From NCBI GenBank assembly GCA_946902985.2, contig OX336389.2, positions 1,007,779,441-1,007,843,440 of the forward strand: DNA of 64,000 nucleotides. Direction: 5' to 3'. The DNA comes from Meconema thalassinum (taxonomy: Eukaryota; Arthropoda; Insecta; Orthoptera; Tettigoniidae). Under the pieces are notes generated by a model. That model was not told the DNA's origin. It ran no database searches and was given only the letters and a program-made list of their open reading frames with translations. This document shows positions 13,101 to 24,099 of the stretch, piece after piece. Position numbers and translations under genes: made by a program. Every line of letters begins with the position of its first letter. Position 1 is the first letter of the stretch.

Positions 13101-14188
13101 GTATTGTCGGTGAATACCACAGCATAACCCTTTTGAGTAGCAGCAGACACAGATAAAAGATTAGCAGTGAGACCAGGAACATATTCTACATTGGACAAGG
13201 TTTGTGAAATACCATTTTCTAATTGAACAGTTACATTACCAGATCCTTGGCCATACAATTTTTGATTGTTTGCTGTACTGATCTCCAGATTAGGACCAGC
13301 AGTGAAGTTCACCATCGCAGACTTGCTTGAACTCATATGCTTAGTAGCACCAGAGTCAACGAACCAGGCCCCTGTAGAGGCCCTTGCACTTAATGCCTGT
13401 CCATCGGTCGCCAGCATCATCTTGTCTTTCTTCGACTTCTGTTGAGTTGAGCTCTGCATCTCCTCTTTCCTGCAATCCCGCTTCCAGTGTCCTGGCTTCT
13501 TGCATTTCCAGCAGAAAGGCTTCTTCTTAGTCTTGTCTTCTCGTGAAAACAGAACAGAATCCTTGGATGGCTTGGAAGTACTTTTCCCACTCCAAGTAGT
13601 ATCTTGTAGCAACTTGGTTCGGACTGTGTCTGCAGTAAGGTCTGTTCCGGAACTTTCCAGAGCCATAATCATAGGCTGAAACTCATCTGGTAGACCTTTC
13701 AGCATAAGAGCTGCAACAAACTCGTCGTCCAGTGCCTTATTCATAGACGCAAGTTGCTGAGCAAGTCCCATAACCTCACTAACATACTCTTCCATCGTCT
13801 TGTAGTGCTTTAATTTAACTTTGCACAATTTCTTCAAGATGACGATCCGCCGATTCACTCCTTTATCTGAGTAGGCCTTTTCAAGAGCTTCCCAGACTTC
13901 CTTCGCGGTCTTACAAGGCATGACGATTGGGAAAATTGATTTATCCACCATGAGGTTAAGTCTGGCCCTAGCCCGACTTTCGTCTTTTGCTTTCTTCGCA
14001 GATGTTGTAGTATCTCCATCCGGGTAGCCAACTATACAGCTCCACAGATCTTCGAGTCTTAGGACGTTTTCCATCTCGAATCGCCAATCCACGTAATTTA
14101 GACTACCTCGCAGCTTATCTATAGCCGGTAACGAGGTGCTGGTTGCAGACATGTTGAATTTCACTACGTAGCCGAATTCACAGTTCAT
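10171..14188 (-). CDS. Copia gag-pol polyprotein (one +1 frameshift)
   Basis: The polyprotein drives copia replication: nucleocapsid, protease, integrase, reverse transcriptase and RNase H. The likely start is the Met of MSATSTSLPAIDKLRG (13 codons into the 1,224-codon frame ending at 10514). Domains in order are: gag with a CCHC knuckle (CWKCKKPGHWKRDC); protease (WFVDSGATKHM); integrase HHCC zinc finger and DDE core (IHSDLCGP, TDNGGEF, YSPQQNGVAERMNRT); RT (KARLVARGFTQ, ALYVDDFIV); and RNase H (CISLSSTEAEYVALSE). The frame breaks at a run of seven G (minus strand, 10551-10557). One G fewer would join the RNase H part, which continues to 10171. No env-like ORF is present. Apart from the G run it looks functional. 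Confidence 0.93.
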
Positions 14189-14238
14189 AAAACAATCAGT
14201 CTATCATACGCACTTTATATTCGCACGGTGGATTCGTG

Positions 14239-14253
14239 GCTGGGCCCATAACC
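14239..14253 (-). other. Copia primer-binding site (initiator Met tRNA, internal)
   Basis: The minus strand reads GGTTATGGGCCCAGC directly after the 5' LTR. This is complementary to the anticodon-arm region of insect initiator tRNA-Met rather than to its 3' end, the half-tRNA priming known for Drosophila copia. Confidence 0.8.
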
Positions 14254-14460
14254 TGAAGGATTACGAGGCACACAGGCAATTGAAATGGAACACACGTTTA
14301 ATGTACTTGACATTTACTACAACAGAACTGAAGGCACAAGGTGATACAACATTCTTTTTATACACACCATTACCATAAAACAAAAGAGAAACATATCTCT
14401 ATGGACCAGGTTTATAATTAACAGTGTGACCAACGCAAACCATGGTCACATATTTCAACA
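14254..14460 (-). repeat. Copia 5' LTR
   Basis: 207-bp partner of 9957-10163 with one visible mismatch, followed by the second ATGTG at 14461-14465. Confidence 0.95.
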
Positions 14461-14465
14461 ATGTG

Positions 14466-17379
14466 AACATCGCCGCTGTACCGTGAACAAGTAGTTATGC
14501 TGTCGTTTTGATCTTCGAAAGAACTTAGTCGTTGGACGAGCTGTCCACGGACTTAGTCACTGTTGAGTGGAATGAACACTTGTGTTTTTCGCATGTCTTA
14601 GAAATATTAGACGATATTCTGGTCACGTCTATTCTACTGGTAACTGATGGTGATTATTCGAAATACCATTCACATAAGTTCAGCCTACAAGCACATTTTG
14701 TTTCTTATTGTGAAACTAACTATTAGGCATTCTACAAATACCAGATGGACATTGCTAGAATGGCAGATTTCACATTGCTAAAAGGTGTTCCTGGAATAGC
14801 AAGTCAAGTGAAACCGCAATATTCGAATGTGGAACTTGTTATCATGTCGAACTTTATGAGAGTTATCGAACGGTACCAGTACTTGCAACATTTCATCTTG
14901 CCGAATTTTACAAAAGTGCAACGGGAGTGTTTGTGAACGCGCTGTGATAATCGTCGACATGTGCTGTTAAAACCGTACGAGGATAGGTGTGATATGGAAG
15001 GGAACGAAGCTTATATGGAATCGCAGATAACCATGGGAGAACGCTATGGCAATAGCGAACGCCGAAGGACACGCATTACCATCACATCAAGAATGAAGTA
15101 AGCTAAATTCTACATGTATTACTTACTAGTGTGCCCTTCTGAACAAAGAAATATGCAAATCACAGTCCGCCAGCTCAAATCAGACAATCGGGGCATAGTA
15201 TTTTCTCCCACTGTATGATTTACACATTCTGGATCAAGCATAGGATACACTTCAAAAATAAACATCAAAATACTACTACAAAACTATTTAATAAATTTCA
15301 AAATTAGGTGCTACAAACAAACATAAAAACTGAATAACTTCACACTTGTTCTAACTAAGAACAAGGAATCATTAAAACTCAGCTTACAAAAATCATTAAT
15401 TAAAGGTTCCTTCGAACCTGACAAAAATGTCAAAATCACTTTCACTCCCATATAGCATCTTTAAAAAAATCATCAAACGAGCTCCAAATGCCTCGGTAAT
15501 AACCTTTACATACAGTTACATATTTAAAACACATTAATTATTCTTAATCTGAATATTATTAATAACTTGAATTAATGTTTACAATGGTGTCAACAATTAC
15601 TATTAACTGGGTCCCACATGATATTCACAATGTATCATCTCTCTTATCCAACACTACCAAACTGTACTTGTCCTGGGGAAACTCGTGAACCTCAAGTTTT
15701 GGAAACTACTGATTAAATCAAATCAATATAAACTCCCCGTTATCCCAATGTTTCCAACAATTCTTGGGAACAATAGCATATAAAATGTAACAATAAAAAG
15801 GGATTCCTATTATTGTCTCAAATGACAATTATATCATTATTAAATACGGATCTGAACTTCAACAGCAAGGATAAATACATTAGCAAGATCTTGGTACAAA
15901 TTACTGGTCCATCTAACAATGTTTATATAACAGCAAACCGCAGACAATATCTGGTTATATTACCGACCTACCCCAAAGGTGGCCCTTCCACTAGTCAAGA
16001 CACTTAAGGCGATATTTATTGCAGTGGAGGGAGACTCAATGTCTTCCTCACTCTGGACGGCACACAAACAACTAGCTTGCTAGAAGCGTATCTTTCTTAA
16101 ACCTGGAGAAGCAACACGTTACATTCATTTAACAAAAACATTATGAGGTTCTTTAGGCTACTCATCTGGCTCAGGTGTGATTATAATTGTGGAGTTTTCA
16201 CGCTGGCTGGTAAGATACTCAATAAAACCAATAATAATTAAGGGACTCTCGAAGTAAAGAAACGCTCGTTCGTTCCTCTGGCCTGCCTCCAGGACACATC
16301 CATTTTTGAGGACTTAGGACCTGCAAATGGAGCGATGGTATCTAACCACTCGTCCTAATATTAGCGTCTTCCGGGTGGCTTATGCACTGATTCCCCGCGC
16401 TCAACAACAATAAAAATTAGCACCCTTCACAAATTCGCTTTAGCAAATACACACACAATCTATTACCGCTTCAAGCTGATCCCCACAATTACTAATTTCC
16501 TGGCCTATTTCACTGCATTCCTAGCGTGACAGTTAATAGTATATGCGCTCTAATGGCGTCAATTAGCAATTCCGTGATACCTTTCAAAGTAAGATATTTA
16601 TTCCAAATCAATTAATTTATCCGTCCAGAAATAATAGTGTTGCCTTTGATATACAATTCTTGAATTACACTTACTAGAACTCAACTGGTTCAATAATTAT
16701 TTTTATCATTATAAGGAACCCAACGGTTTTCCTTAATTATAAGTATTATGAAATTAATTAAACAATTAATTTATTTATGAAATTATTATCCTTATCCTGC
16801 TTGTATTTAATATCATTATTATTTATTTTTACTGGAATTCCACTGAATACTATTTCTTTGAGTATTAATTAGTACAATTAAGAGATTACTTCCATCATTA
16901 ATTTATTGTTCAGATCTCGCATTTCTCACTATACACAGCTTTACATATCCCTGTTTTTCAACATTTGAGAATAAATTCTCTATGGTCATTGTTACACGAG
17001 CTCCCCAAGGCCAAAATACATAATCAAATTTGGTCACTCACATGATTTTATCCAGCCAGACTCTCTGGATTCCAGTGAAGCGACATTTCGCCCACACTTA
17101 TTTGTTTAATCCATGTTGACACCCATATTTGCACACGTTAGATTTTCTCCAAATTTACACATATTATACACTTTTATCTTGGTTTGAGGAAATACACTCA
17201 TAATTACACAATCACTAAAAAGAAAATCACTAAAATATATTAAAATTTCACTAACAAATTATATTTACACACATGAATTTCAGTTTTGGCATTTATATAG
17301 CCTTACACACGTGTATTCTTTCTTTTCCGCCTCGCAGTTTTTTTTGTCATGTGGCCTCCTCAGAGGCCGAGTGCAGGTC
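14466..17379. other. Non-coding intron sequence, nothing recognised
   Basis: This is the continuation of the pre-insertion copia target, then AT-rich intron. The ORFs are short and match no family I know. Confidence 0.5.
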
Positions 17380-17605
17380 ATTCTATTCGACGCCCGTGGG
17401 CGACCTGCGCGTCGGGATGAATCGGCCGTGGCCTATCAGAAGGTACCGTCCCAGCATTTGCCTGGTGTTGAAAATGGGAAACCACGGAAAACCATTTCAA
17501 GGACGGCCGACGGTGGGGCTCGAACCCACACGTCTACCGAGTCAGCAGAGAGCTTGGTCCCAGTACCTAACGCTGCGCTTTAGCCAGCTGAGCCACTGCT
17601 GTCGG
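17380..17605 (-). repeat. tRNA-derived SINE, family 1 (fuller copy)
   Basis: Minus-strand SINE of about 225 bp. The head is CCGACAGCAGTGGCTCAGC, with an A box in GTGGCTCAGCTGG. The B box is GGGTTCGAGCC. The body runs GGTTTTCCGTGGTTTCCC and GGCAAATGCTGGGACGG, ending in CGGCCGATTCATCCCGACG. The fragment at 5855-6001 is a related copy. The ORF across it on the plus strand is a by-product and not a gene. Confidence 0.82.
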
Positions 17606-20536
17606 TCTCGCAGGGATGCAAGTATCAATCGTTGCCTCCTAATTCCTATTTGGATGATTGACAGTCTCGTTCAGTATTTCCCCTCTCCTGGCTACGGAAG
17701 ATTCTCCTATTCTGTTCCTGGAATTTATCGGTACCCTTAAGTTAATGCACGATATTAATGTCTCGTCCGGTACTCAATTGCTTATATGGCAAACTGTCTT
17801 TAGTTTAAAGTTCACTCCTAGAGTCGCTGTACTAGATTTTCTGCGCTCTACAATTGCTTTTCTAGTCCACGTTTTGGACTTTATTCTGGCGATTGTTGTG
17901 TATTATTTGTGGAATAAATTCCCAAGTCCTTACTGCAATTTCACTTGGCAACTGATGCCTATACTATAGACTTCTCGAATCTATCGCCACTTTTGCGCTA
18001 ACTTCCTCAGTTCAGGAAAATTAGGCACTTATCCTACGTTCAACCCTAATGTGGTTATTTAACGCACTGGATAAAATATATAGAGTTTCACTACTCTGTC
18101 GATGTCTCGTATTACTTTCGAGATGCTGCGATGTAACTTCAATACTGGTGTTTTTAGGGTTTGACTGCCTTCGCCGGCTAACGTATTTAGATCAAGGTAA
18201 AATATTTTGCCATAGTCCGTAGACTAATTTATAAAGTTCGAAGCTTGACGGTACTTTTCCTTCTGACAAGGATTACGACGCTTCAATGCTCGGCGACACT
18301 GCTGAATACTGGAGCAGTACCTCCCCTAAGGAGTACTGTACTTTTGTGACACAGTATAACGTCTCACAGGACTGATGATGACTGCATGTACTTGATGCAG
18401 CACCTCCGCTCGTGGAGTGCTCGTAGACTGCATGAATTCCCTCGCGCTCACGGCCTATATATTTGATTCTGATTTTAAAAAAGGATCAATTTCTCCTCTT
18501 CTCCAAGACTATCTTCCAAAATAATCGTCGTACGAGGCTATTAAAATACCTCCTTGGAGCTTATACGCTCAGTCTCTCAAATCTAACAAAATTTCCAAAA
18601 ATCGATCCTACAGATCTTCAATATTATTTAAAATGAGCTCCTCTGTTGCGTGGGTAGTGCCTTCATTTTTTTCCCTACCACAGACTTCTGGCTCGGTAAG
18701 GTACCGACTACGCAATGCTGACAATGCACTTCTAATGTACTCAATTATTAAGAACTTTTTCCACTCTCAAAATTCTATTCTCCCAGATAAATAACATTGG
18801 CGGAGAGATTTTTCCATAATTTTGTGTATTTCTGGCTGATTTCAATTATTTCTTCAAATGTTATGGCCACACCTCCCATACAGTGTTGGCAATTTATCGC
18901 TGAATAATGACTTTTACAAATATCTTCTGTCCTCGCCTTGCACGGAAAATCCCGTTGATCTATTTTTAATCCATGCGCAAGCTTCTTTCCGCTGAGCGAG
19001 CGAGCGAGTGATCTCACATCCAGCTGCAATCGTTTCACCACAGTTACCTCATCCTTCCATGCGTCATACAATGGTAGATTTCATCTTAACCCTTCAGCAA
19101 GCCTTAAAACTGTACTAAAATCTGTAATATTTCTTCTTTTTCTAACTTAAAAAGATGTGGGTTCGATATCTGTGCCAACCCCATGGGCACACTAGCCTAA
19201 TGTAGTATTTGAAAATTCCTTTTTAAACTTTCACGATAAGAAATCAACACCATCATCGTTGTGTAAAAGTCATTTATATTTGTCCAGGACGACAAATGGA
19301 GCAATATTGAAGTCCGACAATTTATTATACTGTCTGGACAACAGTTGTATTCATGTCTTTCAACATGAAACATCCTAATTTATTTTTCAAGAAATAGGAA
19401 CATTTTTCCTATAGCTATTATCAGAGGCTCGATATAACTTGGATTATTTAAATAATTTCTTAATTATTTAATAATAATAAATCGCAGTGTAATAAATAAA
19501 TATTATAATAATCAAAGTAGGAATACTGATAATTTGTTAATAATGATTAAAGTGACTGAATTAATAATCAGGAAGTGAGAGTGTTATAAATAATTTGTGA
19601 TGAGGATTTAAACAGTTGTTTATTATTTATTTGAATAATGGATACATTAGGGCAATAATAATAATTCTGATGTTCTACATAAACAACTATGCTTAAATGA
19701 TATTTTGCCAGGGATAATAATAATTTCATGAAATTATTTAAATAAATAGAACAGTAATGAATTTAATATAATAACCTTTGATTATTTAAATATTTTTTGG
19801 AATAGAAGTTTGTATTTATAAACAGGTTTAAAAGGATAAATTAGTTTGTGAAGTGGAAAAGCAACGATATGAGTTTAGAAGATTTTCCAAAAGCACTAAA
19901 TAAAATAATGGAAGAAAAATAAGGCGGCGGGTATTTAAAATGTATCAACTAGGGTGAGATTATGTAAAATGGAGGCAGGGAAAAGTTGACCAGGAATAAC
20001 TACATCTTTTCATTGGAAATATTAAACTTGAGAACACACAGTAAATTGGTAAGACAGAATATTACAACACATAAGAAAAAAATATAATAATGAAGAATTG
20101 AAAAAAAAAGAAAGATTTATTTAAAGTCACATATGGTGATAAAGGTTGAAAATAGTGTGCGATTAGGATTGTCGACACTTGGGTTTATGTGGAGGCCAAG
20201 GGGTTATGCATGACGACATTGGTTCCTGTAATTATGTGCGCATGTAGAGGTGTGTGTGTTATTTGAAGTGGTTAATAAGGGCATGTTTAGCTCCAAGTTG
20301 TAATAGAAGGGTAAGGCAAGTGGACCGCCCCATATTCTAGTCAAATTCCAGAATATGTAGATCTGAGTATTTAATTTTCACCTGGATCAATCTAGATTTC
20401 TAATATTATGCCTAAACAAATGAATAAAATATGAGCATAGATTTGATGAACCTGGCCTAGAAAAATATTAAGAAAATAAATAGTTGCTAATGCAATAATT
20501 GAATAAATAACTGAAAACATTCATGTTACGTGCTTG

Positions 20537-20589
<53 letters not shown>

Positions 20590-21650
20590 TTTGATATTAG
20601 CATTAAATCTTCATAATCTAAGTGTGAGAGAAGACCTGTTATAAATTAATTTATCAAATTTTTGCAACTAATAATAATAATAAAATTTCTGTGATTAATA
20701 TTTTGATTTTGAAATATTGTAAAGATTATCTGAGTGGAGAAAAATATTTGTTGGAGGTGAAAGTCATTTAATCAAGTGATAGTAGATCACAACAATTTCT
20801 ATTGTTAATAACAATTCATGCTAATTCAATATAACACTTTTGAGATGAGTAAATTTAAATTTTTGTCATGTGAGACAAATGGAAATGAGAAAATAGAAAA
20901 TATTTATTTTTCATATCATTATAAAATGTAATTTAATAAACATTTTGTTCCTTGAAACAAACATTCACAAGAAGCAACAATATTAACATTCGACTTTATG
21001 TTAGCCGAATATTGATATTAAGTTGATGCAAAAACTTCAATTAATTCAGTGAAATCATTTTCAAATATGTTTTTTTTGTGGAAAATATCATCGACAAATC
21101 AAGGTGAAAAATTAACGAAAATATTCAACGTTTACTTGGACAATCTTAAACAAATCTTCGTAAAAGTGGAAACTGCAAATGCAAATAGAGGGATCACTGG
21201 AACTCTTAATCGAATCGTGATCACCTGTGAATAGGGTAAATGTGAGTTTTTTTTTGTTTGTTGATACCAGAATGGACTATCAATTTTTCTGGGTATCATC
21301 CAGCGAAGATTAGGGATGTTTATTTATTTATAGGAGATCTTGATTTTTTATATGTGATTGTGTTTTTGTTTTTGAGGTGTTTTTTTGCCAATAATTTTCA
21401 ATTTTAACTATAAATAAATTGAGATGTTTTAAGAAGTGTGCTGTTTTCGAATAATTTCTCTCCATACCTTACTTGCGAATTTTCCGATATCAGGGATGCC
21501 AGTTTTGACCTAGTATTCGCCCAGATAGACCCTGAGATAGATTTGTCTCGTGCGGAACTGATTTCGGTAATTTGATAAATGTGGTCTTTGGATTTCGGTC
21601 CAAACGGGCACAATATATCCATTCGAATACCTTAAATAAATTATTAGAAA
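17606..21650. other. Non-coding AT-rich intron with an (AAT)n microsatellite
   Basis: No coding or mobile-element signature was recognised. 19440-20600 is extremely AT-rich, and a long AAT run occupies 20539-20589. Only short chance ORFs are present. Confidence 0.5.
20539..20589. repeat. (AAT)n microsatellite
   Basis: About seventeen uninterrupted AAT/TAA units. Confidence 0.92.
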
Positions 21651-21654
21651 CTTT

Positions 21655-21845
21655 TCAGTCGGTCAACACCAGTGTACCCAATTAGATTGGGCGGGGAGTT
21701 ACAATTAATGTCCCGGTGCCTAAAAAAATCATGAATTATTATTTATACACTTAATAAAACACTACCTACATAAGGGGGGGGGGGGGTAAATTGGATAACT
21801 AGTTTCGTTCGTTAAACGAACAACATCAGATCTTTCTCACTTGGG
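21655..21845 (-). mobile_element. Penelope-like element terminus with hammerhead-like motif (copy d)
   Basis: It shares TTTTCAGTCGGTCAACACC and TGTACCCAA with the 40-kb copy. The motif at 21793-21833 reads on the minus strand CTGATGT, stem GTTCG with CGAAC, GAAA, CTAGTT. The stem differs from the other copies at paired positions, so pairing is kept. A run of about twelve G precedes it at 21775-21786. The coding part is absent. Confidence 0.6.
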
Positions 21846-21871
21846 CTTAATTTAGGTTCAGTGGATATCTA

Positions 21872-22815
21872 CGAGGGATGTTCAATTAAAAGTGGCACTA
21901 ATTCCCATACAATCATTTATTGTCATGATTTACACATACAGACTTTTGTCTCCTGCAATGTACTTCCCCTCCAATGCGATGCATTTGTTCCACCTCCTTT
22001 GCCATTCCTGAAAGGCGTGCAGGAACCCAGTCTTTGACATCCTCTTCACAATCGTCCTTAAAGCGTTAAGTGCCTGAGTCTCGTTGTCGAATGGACGTCC
22101 CTTAAGGTCCCATTTGGCCACAGGGTTGATAAAAAAAAGTAACACAGGCCCAAGTCCGGACTGTAAGGCGAATGGGGTATCTTAGAGATGCCTTTTTTGT
22201 GCCAGGATCCCTGTAACAGCATTGGCGACATGCAGCCTGGCGTTGTCATGGTGAAGCTTCCATTGTCCAATCAGGTTCCTTCGTTTTTTGGGGATGTGAT
22301 CCTTTACCAATTGCTCAAAACTGATATCCCAAGGATGTGTGCAAGCTGCCTGACAGTCAGACGTGAGTCTTCGCGAATAATGCACCTGCCGTGTTGATCG
22401 ATGTCTCTGTAATGGCAGTAAGAGATGCACCTTTTCCTCCCCGCAATTCAGTGCTTTCCCGGCCCTCTTTGAAAGCTTTATGCCAACGAAAACAGGCACG
22501 ACGAGACATTACAGACTCCCCATAGACTCTCAACAAATCGTTGTAGGTTCAGATGCATTTTTGTTTTAACCGAACACAAAACTGTATTAAATAACGCAGC
22601 GCGCGAAAACCTTCCATGCCAATGTTTAGATGCAATATGAAACACGTGTCACTCCCTCAAGCTATCAAGCCTCGACTGATGCAGGTATCACGGTGAACTT
22701 GTTAGTGATTCTCAACTCTAGTACGTAGTTCCTCCACACGCAGACAGATGTGAACTGCGGCCACTTTCATGGGTGGAAAGAAAAACAGTGCCACTTTTAA
22801 TTGAACACCCCCTCG
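21872..22815 (-). mobile_element. Mariner-type (DD34D-like) transposon relic, 944 bp
   Basis: Terminal inverted repeats CGAGGG.TGTTCAATTAAAAGTGGCAC face each other and are flanked by TA at 21870-21871 and 22816-22817. A minus-strand transposase is broken into several frames. Recognisable pieces are the second catalytic Asp region (LHHDNARLHVANAV), the third (PHSPYSPDLG) and the tail (ALEGKYIAGDKSLYV). At 944 bp it is shorter than a typical 1.3-kb mariner. The N-terminal DNA-binding part and first catalytic Asp are missing or degraded, so it is internally deleted and dead. Confidence 0.85.
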
Positions 22816-22920
22816 TATATAACACTTTTAGACAACAGTATTTACATTATTAAGCTACAAAAGTTTTTAATTAAACTTTGTAACGAGTCGGATTTTTAAA
22901 CCAATTGTATTTTTATTTCG

Positions 22921-23086
22921 TGGGGGTCGTGATGGCGCAGCCGTCAAGCCGGGTTCGATTCCCGGTCAATGCATGTGAGATTTTCAGAGTGAAATGCCAT
23001 GTCCTGGTTCGGATTCCACGTAGCAAGTACCATGGCTCATAATCTCGAGATTAAAGGTCACGTAAAACTACAACATTCCTTCCTTT
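22921..23086 (+). repeat. tRNA-derived SINE, family 2 (5'-deleted copy)
   Basis: It shares CCGGGTTCGATTCCCGGTCA (B box), ATGCATGTGAGATTTTC, GAAATGCCATGTCCTG and the ending ACTACAACATTCCTTCC with the fuller minus-strand copy at 48514-48713. The stretch between the tRNA head and the B box has been lost here. Confidence 0.8.
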
Positions 23087-23232
23087 TTATTTCGTTAATC
23101 TATTACACTTCTAAAAGTGTTGTGTTTCTTGTTAGTACTTTTTATGTGTATAAGTGTGAAATCCTTTTAAATCGTTAACTCATACCGTAGAGAGTGATTA
23201 CGTTCTACACTGTTTTGTTATTAACCGTTACT

Positions 23233-23299
23233 TTTCAAATTTCTTATTTACTTGATGAGCTTTTGTAGTTGGCTCATCAAGTAAATAACAAATTTGAAA
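23233..23299. repeat. Strong palindrome: 28-bp inverted repeat with 11-nt loop
   Basis: The arm 23233-23260 is the reverse complement of 23272-23299 with one mismatch (27 of 28). It sits at the edge of the old inverted copy of the 1.2-kb repeat. Confidence 0.9.
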
Positions 23300-23870
23300 T
23301 TTTGCACACGTATAAAAGATTCACATTTTGAGTAACCCATACATGCCAGTGGTTCCAACATTCTACGCATGCTGATAGGTTGAATGTTTAACAGCATGTA
23401 ACTCCATAATAGTATATGGATTTCTTCCAAAATTAACACATATGCATATCATAATACTGTATTTCAGATTAAATTCGAGCCAACTCATACATGTCAGTGT
23501 TTCCAATATGTTTCTACGCGTGCTGATAAGTTATGGTATATTTAAATGCAGGTAGCGTTCATACTATCTATTGGACTTCAACGAAATTTCTGTGCTTTCT
23601 GTACCTAAGCAGATATAACTAGGCGTATTCTTTAGAGTCGCCAGGGCTGCCAACTGTTGATAAATGCTCTTTATATCTCCGAACCCAAGTCTCAGTATAT
23701 TAGAAAGTATGCAAGCCAACACTTCTATACTTTGCACGCATATAGAGCATAATATTTCAGATTAATTTTGAGTAACCCATACAAGACAGTGTTATCAACA
23801 TGATACTACACATCCCGATAGGTTCAATGTTTAACTGCACGTGACTTTCACAAGGAAGACTCATTATCTC
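23260..23870 (-). repeat. Old inverted copy of the 1.2-kb modular repeat
   Basis: Its reverse complement aligns by eye to parts of 48742-49973 and 62095-63243. Shared parts are TGGCAGCCCTGG, GAAGTCCAAT and the recurring module with a cysteine-free CATGT.AGTTACTC-like block. It is more diverged than the other two and has no ORF. Confidence 0.6.
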
Positions 23871-24099
23871 AGAAATCTTACAAAGAAACACTTTCGAACA
23901 TACTATATTGCATTGTTATGATCATGTTAGGAAATGCCATCATGGTCCTAAACTCAATGACAGGAAATACCGGTTATTCACCTTCCAGCTGTAGAGAGGG
24001 GGCAACGTTTGGTGTATAATTACATACTCAAGCGGCTAACGAATACAGGGACCGAATATCTCCCGGTATAAAGAGATCCACTTCCAACCTATTCTAACA

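Larger units (their letters stand above)
9957..14460 (-). mobile_element. Nearly intact Ty1/copia LTR retrotransposon (4,504 bp)
   Basis: A complete minus-strand copia element with 207-bp LTRs at 9957-10163 and 14254-14460. Each LTR runs TG...CA on the plus strand, and ATGTG flanks both sides. I find one difference between the LTRs (GGCAATTGGAATGG against GGCAATTGAAATGG), so insertion was recent. The primer-binding site at 14239-14253 is complementary to an internal part of initiator Met tRNA. A purine tract adjoins the 3' LTR. One gag-pol ORF fills the interior. The only damage I see is a single-base homopolymer change near its 3' end. Confidence 0.95.

Noticed and set aside
17273..17740. 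155-codon plus-strand ORF
   Set aside because: It runs antisense through a tRNA-derived SINE and has no recognisable domain.
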